Shown here in pieces: positions 29,260 to 38,218 of a stretch of DNA of 64,000 nt. The first letter of the stretch is position 1; the number at the start of each line of letters is the position of its first letter. This DNA comes from Gammaproteobacteria bacterium. GTDB taxonomy: Bacteria > Pseudomonadota > Gammaproteobacteria > Nitrosococcales > Methylophagaceae. The notes beneath the pieces are model-generated. The model was not told the DNA's origin and did not search any database. It worked only from the letters and a program-made list of their open reading frames with translations. Location: assembly GCA_029248745.1 (NCBI GenBank), contig JAQWIT010000003.1:310001-374000 (forward strand), written 5' to 3'. A program made the translations under genes and the position numbers.

Positions 29260-29291
29260 AACCAGTGGTGGTGTACCATCACTGGTTTTTT
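29260..29291 (+). terminator. Rho-independent terminator before rlmD
   Basis: 12 bp arms (AACCAGTGGTGG / CCATCACTGGTT, one G-T pair) around a TGTA loop, followed by TTTTTTATTT. Ends the long lepA-to-cysM transcription unit. Confidence 0.85.
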
Positions 29292-29318
29292 ATTTAGACG
29301 ATAAAGAGCAGACAACAC

Positions 29319-30650
29319 ATGGCAAGACGCAATCGCCGACGAAAGTTACCACAAGACCCCGTAGTAGCTACAATTGAGTCGTTATCTCATGACGGTAGGG
29401 GAATTGCACGAATCGAAGGTAAAACGATTTTTATTGATGGGGCTTTAGCCGGGGAGACCGTACAGTTTCTTTATACCAAAAAGCACAGTAAGTTTGACGA
29501 AGGCCGTGTAGTTGAAATTGCTAACCCCTCTGTAGATCGCGTAGAAGCAAAATGCCAACATTTCGGACTCTGTGGGGGTTGTAGTTTAATGCATATGTCG
29601 CCACAAGCGCAGCTCACTTTAAAGCAAAATACGCTGATGGAACAGATGAGCCATTTCGGTCAGTTGACACCTGAAGAGTGGCTTGAGCCCTTAACTGGAC
29701 CATTATGGGGCTATCGGCGTAAAGCGCGTTTAGGCGTTAAACATGTGCCGAAAAAGGAACGTGTCTTAGTTGGCTTTAGAGAAAAAGGCTCACCTTATCT
29801 AGCTTTATTAGAGCAATGTGAAGTGCTTGATGAGAGAGTAGGACATCGTTTATCAGATCTGGGCGAAATGATAGCTGATCTTGATGCTTATAACCGTATT
29901 GCTCAAATTGAAGTGGCAATGGATGATGAACATGTTGCTTTGGTTTTTAGAAATTTAGATGAGCTTTCGGAGTCAGATCAACAAACTATACTGGCATTTG
30001 GCCAGCAGAATGACTTTTGGATTTATTTACAATCAGGTGGCCCTGAGACAGTCACGCCAATTTGGCCATTAGATCCTCAATTGCACTATGTACCAGAGTT
30101 AGGTTTAACATTAAATTTTGAACCCAATGATTTCACGCAAGTCAATGCGGATATTAATGAAAAAATGATACAAAAAGCGATGGACTTGTTGGAAGTAACT
30201 GAGCAAGATCGTGTTCTGGATTTATTTTGTGGTTTAGGTAATTTCAGTTTGCCAATGGCAAAACGGGCTGGTGAAGTAGTAGGTGTCGAAGGAGATGAAG
30301 CATTAGTTAGGCATGCACAACAAAATGCGGCTCTAAATAATTTAGAAAATGCCATATTTGAACAAGCTGATCTGAGTAAAACAACTTTAAAAGAATACGA
30401 TTGGTCGCAAGCCGGTTTTAACAAAGTTTTATTAGATCCACCCAGGAGTGGTGCTTTTGAGGTATTACCCCAATTAGCTGAGCTAGGTGCACAACGCATT
30501 GTCTATGTGTCATGTAACCCAGCGACATTAGCGAGAGATGCAGGTGAACTGGTTAATCAACTTGGTTACAAACTATTATCAGCCGGTATCATGGATATGT
30601 TTCCACATACTAGCCATGTCGAATCGATAGCTATTTTTGAAAAACAATGA
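29319..30650 (+). CDS. rlmD: 23S rRNA (uracil-1939-C5)-methyltransferase
   Basis: SAM-dependent rRNA methyltransferase with an N-terminal TRAM domain (VVATIESLSHDGRGIARIEGK) and a [4Fe-4S] cluster motif CQHFGLCGGCSLMH, with the fourth Cys in EQCEVL. The SAM motif VLDLFCGLGNFSLPMA and catalytic Cys in VSCNPATLARD are present. Length 443 is standard. relA, its usual neighbour in Pseudomonas, is not found here. Confidence 0.96.
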   Translation: MARRNRRRKLPQDPVVATIESLSHDGRGIARIEGKTIFIDGALAGETVQFLYTKKHSKFDEGRVVEIANPSVDRVEAKCQHFGLCGGCSLMHMSPQAQLTLKQNTLMEQMSHFGQLTPEEWLEPLTGPLWGYRRKARLGVKHVPKKERVLVGFREKGSPYLALLEQCEVLDERVGHRLSDLGEMIADLDAYNRIAQIEVAMDDEHVALVFRNLDELSESDQQTILAFGQQNDFWIYLQSGGPETVTPIWPLDPQLHYVPELGLTLNFEPNDFTQVNADINEKMIQKAMDLLEVTEQDRVLDLFCGLGNFSLPMAKRAGEVVGVEGDEALVRHAQQNAALNNLENAIFEQADLSKTTLKEYDWSQAGFNKVLLDPPRSGAFEVLPQLAELGAQRIVYVSCNPATLARDAGELVNQLGYKLLSAGIMDMFPHTSHVESIAIFEKQ

Positions 30651-30832
30651 ATATCCTAAAATTGAGCGCATATGGCCTAACTAACCAAAAAGAAGGGTAT
30701 GAAGAATTAGCAAATGAATGCTAGTCCGCGCTTATTGATAAAATTTAGTATCAAATTCCATTGTTTTTGATTGTGGCTAAGAGTATTTTTTCAATACAGG
30801 GGCTAACTGAGCAATACTGTACGGCTTTTTTA

Positions 30833-30915
30833 AACATTAAGCCAAGGTTGGTGAGAGCCAAATACGGAAAGCTATAGGTCTTTAGTATTTAAACATTAAA
30901 GATGGCTCGGTTGCA
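30833..30915 (+). promoter_or_regulatory. Possible degenerate cyclic-di-GMP-I (GEMM)-like riboswitch
   Basis: Upstream of the PEP-CTERM-type gene. A hairpin with GNRA loop (TTGGT-GAGA-GCCAA) precedes ACGGAAAGCTATAGGTCTT, which resembles the GEMM core ACGCAAAGCC..GGTCT. Then an AT-rich stem (TTTAGT...ATTAAA) leads to AAGATGGCTCGGTTGC, like the GEMM 3' end AAGATAGCCGGGTTGC. The order and spacing fit the class, but several normally invariant bases differ, so it may be decayed or a chance likeness. Covariance-model scoring was not possible. Confidence 0.4.
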
Positions 30916-30938
30916 TTTTTCGATATAAGGAAAATGAC

Positions 30939-31571
30939 ATGAAAAAAATTGTTTTATTTGCATCAGCATCGCAGATGTCAGTACAAGCGCAAGCTGCTAT
31001 CCTTGGCGTTACGGGGTAGAGTGTACAAAGCACCCCAACGGTTGTAGAAGAAGATGGGGTCTTGAGTACTGATGGTAATGGCCGTTATGTACAAAATGGT
31101 TTTGATGAACAGAAGGGTATATTTATAGGGAGTGCCCTTAATGCTGATGCTGGAGTACGAAGCATAGCTCGAAACCAGTACGTTAACAGCCATCTTATCT
31201 TTTTGAACACCAAAGGCAATACACTTGCATCAACAACTGCTACATGGGAGTTTGACGGTAAGATATTAGGTATTATGTTAGACACTGGAGGAAACTTAAT
31301 GGAGGCCAGTGATCCTTTACTGGCATATGCTAACTATTTTACAAATACAGGTGGTTTATCTACATTTAATTTGGCTGGTTTTGAAAGTAATGACTCGTAT
31401 TCGGGCTTAGGTACAAATTTCCTTACTGTAATAAGCAAAGCAAGAGAACCAGGTGATAGGATTCGCGTTGTAACTGTTTCTGAAGTCCCAGTACCTGCTG
31501 CATTATGGTTATTTGCACCTGCACTTATGGGCTTTTTAGGGTACGTAGAAAGTCTAAAGCAGCGTAAATAA
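30939..31571 (+). pseudogene. PEP-CTERM (VPxPA-type) exported protein gene with in-frame amber
   Basis: ATG at 30939 after AAGGAAAATGAC gives a signal peptide (MKKIVLFASASQMSVQAQAA), then TAG at 31017 after LGVTG. The same frame continues for about 180 codons and ends VPVPAALWLFAPALMGFLGY plus a basic tail, the tripartite exosortase sorting signal (VPxPA, one membrane helix, Arg/Lys end). The track shows only the part from 31062. No exosortase gene is in the window. Function of the mature protein is unknown. Confidence 0.7.
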
Positions 31572-31801
31572 CAAACAAAACATCTAGTTAAGTTTGATCC
31601 GGGCTTATTTTGATAAGTTCAGCTTTTTTATGAGATTAAAAAGCAGAAGTCATTTAACTTTCTTAAGAGAGTAATCAGTCCATCATTTCGGAATTTGTAC
31701 CATGTTTACATCATAAAGAATAATAAAGTCATTGAGAGCAAACTCATTGAACTACTTAGCGGAAGTGCCTTTTATCAACAAGGAAGTAAACGGAGCAAAC
31801 A

Positions 31802-31909
31802 TTGGAAGTGATACGCAACCTGATAGACATAGTTTCTGAACCTCAATTGTTAGTAGTGTTATGGCTGCTTTCACTGGTTCTAATTGCTAGTCATACAGAA
31901 GAAAAGTAA
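31802..31909 (+). CDS. Possible 35-residue single-span membrane peptide
   Basis: Too short for the ORF track. A TTG start lies 6 bases after CGGAG; the peptide reads EVIRNLIDIVSEPQ, then a hydrophobic helix (LLVVLWLLSLVLIA) and a short charged tail (SHTEEK). It is directly followed by the bidirectional terminator at 31941. The composition is that of a genuine small membrane protein, but without homologues it stays a guess. The rest of 31572-32010 shows nothing I can support. Confidence 0.35.
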   Translation: MEVIRNLIDIVSEPQLLVVLWLLSLVLIASHTEEK

Positions 31910-31940
31910 GCTAACAAACTAAGTCTTTGGAATAGCTAAT

Positions 31941-31974
31941 AGAAAAGCCGTGAGATAATTCTCACGGCTTTTCT
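31941..31974. terminator. Bidirectional terminator between the small ORF and ppsA
   Basis: Perfect 15 bp arms AGAAAAGCCGTGAGA / TCTCACGGCTTTTCT with a TAAT loop; A-rich on one flank and T-rich on the other. It serves ppsA (minus strand, ending at 32011) and any plus-strand transcript. Confidence 0.9.
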
Positions 31975-32010
31975 ATTATAGGCATCCTGTCTGAAAGCGC
32001 TCAGCTCAGG

Positions 32011-34416
32011 CTAAGACATTTTAGCTTCCATATCTGAAACAACATGGGCCATTTCTACGACACTATCTGGGTTAACAGAGACACTACTGACGCCTTGTTT
32101 AACCAAGAACTTAGTGATTTCAGGGAAATCAGATGGTGCTTGTCCACAAATCCCAACGTACTTGCCCGCTTTTCTACAAGCAGCAATCGCCATTTCAAGC
32201 ATTTTAAGGACGGCCTCATTGCGCTCATCATAGTGACCAAGTAGATTAGAATCGCGGTCAACGCCCAATGTTAACTGCGTTAAGTCATTTGAACCGATAG
32301 AGAAACCATCGACCAATTCAAGGAACTGGTCTGCCAAAATAACATTAGCAGGAATTTCACACATTAAGAAAATCTTAAGACCGCGTTTACCCCGAACTAG
32401 GCCGTGAGAAGCCATTAAGTCAATAACTTGTTTGGTCTCTTCAACAGTACGGGCAAAAGGAATCATGACCGTTACGTTATCTAGTCCCATGGTTGTGCGA
32501 GCAATACGTAAGGCGTTACATTCAAGGGCAAATGCTTCACTGAATGCTTCACTTAAATAACGAGTAGCCCCACGAAAACCCAACATTGGATTTTCTTCAG
32601 AGGGTTCATAAATACTACCGCCGATTAAGTTGGCATATTCATTTGATTTGAAATCGCTTAAACGAACAATAACCGGTTTAGGGTAGAAAGAAGACGCAAG
32701 TGTTGCAATGCCTTCAGCCAATTTATGAACATAGAAAGAAATGGGGTTAGGGTAACCAACCAAACGAGGTTTGATTTGAGCCTGAACCTCTTTTGGTAGA
32801 GTATCATATTCGATTAAGGCATTGGGGTGGACACCTATACTATTGTTAATGATAAATTCCATTCGGGCTAAACCAACACCTGAGTTAGGTAAGTTACTTG
32901 TCTTAAAAGCAATTTCTGGATTAGCCAAATTAAGCATAATGCCTGTCTTTTCTGGCTTAGGAATGCTTGAGATATCAATTTTTTCAATGTGATGTGGTAA
33001 TTTACCTTGATAAACAAGACCTGTATCACCCTCAGCACAACTGACAGTAACAATATCTCCTGTTTTGATCACTTCGGTTGCTCTATTAGTACTAACAATA
33101 GCGGCGATACCGAGTTCGCGAGCGATAATCGCTGCATGGCAAGTACGTCCACCACGGTTAGTAACAATGGCGCCCGCAATCTTCATGACAGGTTCCCAAT
33201 CAGGGTCGGTAATGTCTGTGACTAGGATCTCACCAGGTTTTAACTCGGCCATCTGTTCGGTTTTCATAATGACACGAGCTTTACCACTGGCAATTTTACT
33301 GCCGACACTCTTACCTTCAATAACGACTTTGCCGCGGGCTTTAAGAACATGGTTCTCAAGCGCATTTAATGACTTGGTAGATTCAACTGTTTCCGGACGG
33401 GCTTGAACAACAAAAAGCTCACCACTATCACCATCTTTGGCCCACTCGATATCCATTGGCATGGGACGACCAGCTTTCTTAGAGTAGTGTTTTTCGATAA
33501 TGACAGCCGTTTTAGCCAAGCTCAGAACTTCATCATCATTAATACAGAATTTTGCCTGCATCGCCGGTGAAACTTTTGTGTTTTCAACAGCACCTGTCGA
33601 ACCAGATTGGTTTTCAGAGTAAACCATCTTCAACTGTTTACTACCCAGTTGATGTTTAATTATAGGGAGGTATTTTGTCCCTAGTGTTGGTTTGAAAACG
33701 TAAAATTCATCTGGATTAACCGCACCTTGTACAACATTCTCACCAAGACCCCAAGCACCAGTGATAAAGACAATATCTCGGAAGCCGCTTTCAGTATCAA
33801 TGGTGAACATGACACCTGAGGAGGCTTTATCTGAACGAACCATTTTTTGTACAGCAATCGCCAAGGCGACACTCATATGGTCGAAACCTTGGTGTACACG
33901 ATATGAAATAGCACGGTTAGTGAAGAGGGAAGCGAAAATCTGGCGGCAACTATTAATAAGTGCTGCTGTACCAGTAATATTCAAATGAGACTCTTGCTGA
34001 CCTGCAAACGATGCATCAGGTAAATCTTCAGCTGTTGCAGAGCTTCGTACAGCGACATCAACATTAGTACCGTATTCTTTTTCTAACTCTTTATAGGCTA
34101 GGCCTATTTCATCAACGACGTCTTGTGGCATGGTGCCATTGATAATCAAAGAACGAATATGTTCACCAGTTTCAGCTAATGCTTTAGTGTCATCAACATC
34201 TAGTGTCGAGAGCGCATCTGTAATTTTTGCTTCTAAGTCATTATGTTTAAGAAAGTAGCGATAAGCTTCAGCAGTCGTTGCAAAACCATTCGGGATATTA
34301 ACTCCTTCACGGCTCAGTTCACTGTACATTTCACCCAAGGAAGCGTTCTTCCCACCGACACTGTCGACATCATCAATACTAATATCTGAAAAAAAGCGAA
34401 TATATTGGTAGCTCAT
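32011..34416 (-). CDS. ppsA: Phosphoenolpyruvate synthase
   Basis: Converts pyruvate and ATP to PEP, AMP and phosphate for gluconeogenesis. N-terminal ATP-binding domain (GGKNASLGEMYSEL), the phosphohistidine domain with GGRTCHAAIIARELG, and the PEP-binding barrel with EFIINNSIGVHPNAL and SIGSNDLTQLTLGVDRDS. Length 801 is typical. A GGGGGGG stretch lies 6 bases upstream of the ATG. The regulator PpsR (DUF299), often divergent from ppsA, is not adjacent. Confidence 0.97.
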   Translation of the reverse strand: MSYQYIRFFSDISIDDVDSVGGKNASLGEMYSELSREGVNIPNGFATTAEAYRYFLKHNDLEAKITDALSTLDVDDTKALAETGEHIRSLIINGTMPQDVVDEIGLAYKELEKEYGTNVDVAVRSSATAEDLPDASFAGQQESHLNITGTAALINSCRQIFASLFTNRAISYRVHQGFDHMSVALAIAVQKMVRSDKASSGVMFTIDTESGFRDIVFITGAWGLGENVVQGAVNPDEFYVFKPTLGTKYLPIIKHQLGSKQLKMVYSENQSGSTGAVENTKVSPAMQAKFCINDDEVLSLAKTAVIIEKHYSKKAGRPMPMDIEWAKDGDSGELFVVQARPETVESTKSLNALENHVLKARGKVVIEGKSVGSKIASGKARVIMKTEQMAELKPGEILVTDITDPDWEPVMKIAGAIVTNRGGRTCHAAIIARELGIAAIVSTNRATEVIKTGDIVTVSCAEGDTGLVYQGKLPHHIEKIDISSIPKPEKTGIMLNLANPEIAFKTSNLPNSGVGLARMEFIINNSIGVHPNALIEYDTLPKEVQAQIKPRLVGYPNPISFYVHKLAEGIATLASSFYPKPVIVRLSDFKSNEYANLIGGSIYEPSEENPMLGFRGATRYLSEAFSEAFALECNALRIARTTMGLDNVTVMIPFARTVEETKQVIDLMASHGLVRGKRGLKIFLMCEIPANVILADQFLELVDGFSIGSNDLTQLTLGVDRDSNLLGHYDERNEAVLKMLEMAIAACRKAGKYVGICGQAPSDFPEITKFLVKQGVSSVSVNPDSVVEMAHVVSDMEAKMS

Positions 34417-34662
34417 TCAAATCCCCCCCGGGGTTAAATCTAATAAATATGAATCAATAAAAGAAGTGATGACCTTCACCTGAAGTACATTGATAGCACG
34501 GTACTGAGTTTTCGATTGGGAACGAAAGCGAGAATGGACAGTGAGATTTTTCAATATTACAACAGACAGATTAAACAGCTTCTCAGAATAAAAATTTTAA
34601 AAGTTCATACAACGAGTCAAGTTACTTCAGTTTTACGTTAAAGTATACTACCCGTCAGTCCC

Positions 34663-34767
34663 TTATGAGTTTAATAAACCGTAAACGACTAGTGACAGCC
34701 AAAAAACAGATATAGCCGCAATAATCACGAAGAACTGATCGAGAATGAATTGCTCTAGTTTTTTCAT
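34663..34767 (-). CDS. Possible 34-residue membrane peptide upstream of ppsA
   Basis: Below the ORF-track cutoff. Frame from ATG at 34767: MKKLEQFILDQF, then a helix FVIIAAISVFWLSLVVYGLL and NS. Same strand as ppsA, 246 bp upstream. Codon use and amphipathic lead plus one membrane span resemble real small proteins. No clear Shine-Dalgarno. The remaining parts of 34417-35118 show only minor hairpins (for example GCACCG-GAA-CGGTGC at 34909-34923). Confidence 0.35.
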   Translation of the reverse strand: MKKLEQFILDQFFVIIAAISVFWLSLVVYGLLNS

Positions 34768-35118
34768 AGATATGCCGTCTCAAACAAATATGACAAATTG
34801 ATGACTAAAAGATACCAGTAATAGACTGGTTTTGCGAGCATTTTTGGCCTAAGAGGTAGTAATAACGGGCACTGACAGTAAATTAATCAGATTAAATGTA
34901 ATTAAACCGCACCGGAACGGTGCTAAAAATACAATATAATCAAAGAGTTTTGAAGGACTTGCTGAAACATTGTAAAAAGCATGGTTTTATTGTTGAAATA
35001 CCCTGCTTCAGAGACTAAATTTATGTTTGCGATGGGCTATAGATAGAGAGATAGCCTAATAATCATACGTATCTAGGTAACAAAATTAAGCAACTAATGA
35101 AAGCGATGTACAGAGTAA

Positions 35119-35495
35119 TCAACCAAAATTGATTTTCGCTTTCAAGTCGTTTCGAGAGTCTGCATTACGCAAGGCTTCTTCTAACGAAATACGGCCATCT
35201 TTGCGGAGTGCTAATAACGCTTCTTCGAATGTAATCATACCCTGATCACAACTGGTACTCATCGCTTCCTTAAGCTCACTTAATTAACTTTTCAAGATTA
35301 GGTTAGTGATATGCGAGGTACTGAGTAAAACCTCAATAGCAGCACAGCGTTCACCTACTGTATCAGGGATCAGGCGTTGGGAAATTACGGCACCTAAATT
35401 AGCCGATAAATCCATGAAAAGTTGCTTATGTTGAGATTGTGGGAACATGTCAATAATGTGCTCCATCGCATTATTGCCTCACTTGAGTTAATGGG
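35119..35495 (-). pseudogene. 3' remnant of a second PilT/PilU-family ATPase
   Basis: From about GNNAMEHIIDMFPQSQ the frame matches the C-terminal ATPase part of twitching-motility ATPases (LSANLGAVISQRLIP, AAIEVLLSTSHITNLI). A TAA at 35284 interrupts it, then the same frame continues LSELKEAM, QGMITFEEALLALRKDGRIS and LEEALRNADSRNDLK to a natural TGA at 35119. Everything upstream, including Walker A and B, is missing. It abuts the tail of the pilU pseudogene at a deletion junction near 35490. Confidence 0.8.
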
Positions 35496-36726
35496 TGTCT
35501 TGGTTTGAAAAAGACTATTACCGTAATCATGGTCTGTTAGTAAAGCTAGGCCAGCACTGACTGAAGCTGCTTTAGATTGCTGCTGTTGAACACTGACATC
35601 TTGAAGATCGGATTCGACTTTTAATCCAGCACCAAAGTCATCAGCAACATCTTCATCATTACCATCTTTTTCGAGTTTAATTTTTAAACGAACCTCATTA
35701 ACCGAGTCTGTATTTCTTAAAGCCACGTCATAGCTAATTCTGCCGGCTTTATAAAAGTCAAATACCGCGTGGTCGAAGGTTTGCATACCCAGCTCACGTG
35801 ATCGTGTCATGACTTCTCTAATACCCGAAACATCTCATTTAGAAATCAAGTCAGAAATAAGCAGGGTATTGATCAAAATTTCAATCGCGGCTACGTGACC
35901 ACCATCCAATGTTTTGATCAAACGCTGGGAAATAATGGCACGTAAGTTAAGCGATAAATCCTGCATTAACTTGATTTGTTTATCAGTAGGGGAAAAATCA
36001 AGAATACGATCAATAGTCTGGTTAGCTTTATTGGCGTGAAGGGTTGCTAAGGCCAAGTGACCTGTTTGTGCGAACTCAACGCCAAGTTCCATAATCTGTT
36101 TTATCACGAATCTCACCCAAGACAATAACATCAGGGGCTTGTCGTAGGGTATTATTTTTGGTTTCTTTCCAACTTTCCGTATCGATACCAACTTCACGTT
36201 GCATAGTGATGCAGTTTTATGTGGATGGACGTATTCTATGGGGTCTTCAACAGTGATGATATGACCAAAGCTATGTTCATTACGATGATCTAGCATTGTA
36301 GCCATTGAGGTTGATTTACCAGCACGGGTACCACCTACGATCACAACTAAACCGTTTTTAGTCATAATGATATCTTTCATAATGGCGGGTAAATCAGAGG
36401 AATCAATTGTCGGTATCTCAGAAGCCATAACATGCATGACTAATCCGGACATCCCTTGATGAACATTAGCATTAACATGGAAACGACATAAGCTTGCAGG
36501 GGCTATCACAAAATTACATTCTTTGGTTTCTTCACATTGTTTGAGTTGCTTATCATTCATGACAGCCTGAGTAATAGTCTGTGTATCCTCAGGTGAAAGT
36601 AGGTGTTGAGATAGTGGTGTCATGAGACCTTTCATCATGATAGCAGGGGGAAAGCCACCAGTGATAAGGTAAGTCAGAACTATCTTGTTCTAACATCATG
36701 CTCAGCAGCTTCACTACCAAAGACAT
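35490..36726 (-). pseudogene. pilU: PilU-like twitching motility ATPase pseudogene
   Basis: Reassembles across frames to nearly a full PilU. N-terminus MSLVVKLLSMMLEQDSSDL from 36726, frameshift near 36660, then GGFPPAIMMKGLMTPLSQ and KECNFVIAP. Walker A reads GGTRAGKST instead of GGTGSGKST. A pair of frameshifts between about 36110 and 36220 displaces the stretch that should read IDTESWKETKNNTLRQAPDV and the Walker B region. A TGA at 35835 precedes GIREVMTRSRELGMQTFDHA. Clearly non-functional; no other type IV pilus gene is in the window. Confidence 0.88.
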
Positions 36727-36945
36727 TGCTTCATTTCTTTCCACCTTATGGCCTCTAATACAGCGTTTGTTATAACTAGCTGAACAAACTTATTTAATAG
36801 ATAGTAAATATGATGCCAGTAAACAACCGGTTTTTAAGTGAAGAAGTTCACACCTTCATAAGGCTATGACTAGGCTTCATATTAGTTCAGGGTAGAGAGT
36901 GAATGGTATGATAGCCTGCAAGAAATAAAGATATAATTGAGTGAC

Positions 36946-37941
36946 ATGAAATTACATCAGTATGCAGTGTTGATACTCTTAACACTGATGGCAAATACCG
37001 TCTCGGCAGAATCTGGTTCCAGCTGGGATTGGGATATGGACTGGGTATCTGGCACATTAGACAATGATTTGTTTTTAGGTAATGACAACGGCTATACCAA
37101 CGGTGTGTTTTTCTCTGCCTACGATACAGGCTTAGCAGATGAGCAACCACAAGCAAGCCATTTCGTCTGGCCATTACTTTGGACATTACCTGATCAGCAA
37201 TTTGATGCGGCGGTAAACGCTTATAGTGTTGGCCAAGTGATGATGACGCCAGATGATATCACCGTAAAAAAACCACCTGAATATCAATTACCTTATTCAG
37301 GCATGCTTTTTTTCAGCACAACCTATTTAGCGATTGATAAGCAAGTTGCCGATAAACTAAGTAGCACCTTGGGTATTGTTGGTCCTGCAGCTGGGGCAAA
37401 AGTCACCCAGAAAACTGTGCATAAATGGATTGGATCGGATGATCCGAAAGGCTGGGGCACACAATTAGAAAATGAACTGGTTTTCCAAATAAGCAGGGGC
37501 AGATTGTGGCGACATTGGGTGTCACATAACGAACATGCCGATATTCTACTAAGTAGTGAGGCAGGGATAGGTACGCTATCGAGTTATGCAGAGTCTAGTT
37601 TTGTCATACGTTATGGCCGTGGTTTAAGTCGTTCCTATGCCAGTGTTCTGTTAAATAACTCTAGAATCACAAACCCAGTCGCCATTGATAATGGCTGGTA
37701 TTTATATGCGGGTATGACTGCGGGCTATACGTTTAACCAAATCTATACTGATGGTAATACCTTTCAGGATAGCCAATCGATTGACTATGGCCAAGAACGA
37801 CTCGGCGTGACAGCAGGCTTAGCTTATTCCTGGGGCAAAATATCAATCACACTAGCCTTAAATGATGCCAATATTTTGGATACACGTTCGGAAGAAGAAC
37901 TAGAAGATTTGACCCAATATGGATCATTATCTATTGCTTAA
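36946..37941 (+). CDS. LpxR-like lipid A deacylase (outer-membrane beta-barrel)
   Basis: LpxR family (DUF2219), outer-membrane enzymes that remove the 3'-acyloxyacyl group of lipid A. I start at the ATG at 36946 rather than the track's TTG; the signal peptide runs to about residue 21 (LTLMANTVSA). Family features: DNDLFLGNDNGYTNGVFFS (Asn/Asp pair and YTNG), GQVMMTPDDI, LGIVGPAA, VHKWIG (candidate catalytic His), GWGTQLENE. The common DRPYAG segment reads QLPYSG. Length 331 fits. Activity is inferred from family only. Confidence 0.82.
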   Translation: MKLHQYAVLILLTLMANTVSAESGSSWDWDMDWVSGTLDNDLFLGNDNGYTNGVFFSAYDTGLADEQPQASHFVWPLLWTLPDQQFDAAVNAYSVGQVMMTPDDITVKKPPEYQLPYSGMLFFSTTYLAIDKQVADKLSSTLGIVGPAAGAKVTQKTVHKWIGSDDPKGWGTQLENELVFQISRGRLWRHWVSHNEHADILLSSEAGIGTLSSYAESSFVIRYGRGLSRSYASVLLNNSRITNPVAIDNGWYLYAGMTAGYTFNQIYTDGNTFQDSQSIDYGQERLGVTAGLAYSWGKISITLALNDANILDTRSEEELEDLTQYGSLSIA

Positions 37942-37981
37942 AAATTGAAATAGGTTGAGCGACTGTTACGAAGGCTGAATA

Positions 37982-38066
37982 TGGTACCGAGGGTCGGAAT
38001 CGAACCGACACTTCCGAAGAAACCGGATTTTGAATCCGGCGCGTCTACCAGTTCCGCCACCCCGGC
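37982..38066 (-). tRNA. tRNA-Leu (CAA)
   Basis: On the minus strand the sequence folds as a class II tRNA: acceptor GCCGGGG, D-loop AACTGGTAGACG, anticodon stem CCGGA with loop TTCAAAA (anticodon CAA, codon UUG), a variable arm, T-loop GTTCGATTC, and encoded CCA. Length 85 including CCA. Lies alone between lpxR and queA. Confidence 0.97.
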
Positions 38067-38218
38067 ATATTCAGGCTGAGGATTATAGCGATTGAAAGTC
38101 TTTTAGGGAAGTCTTATTTTATGGAAAGCCTCACTTTTACTCACACCTAGCCCGAGTTGTAAGAATTGAAGCGCTGTCAAAACAGTGAAAAAAGTAGTCA
38201 GTTTGTTATGATCATCGG

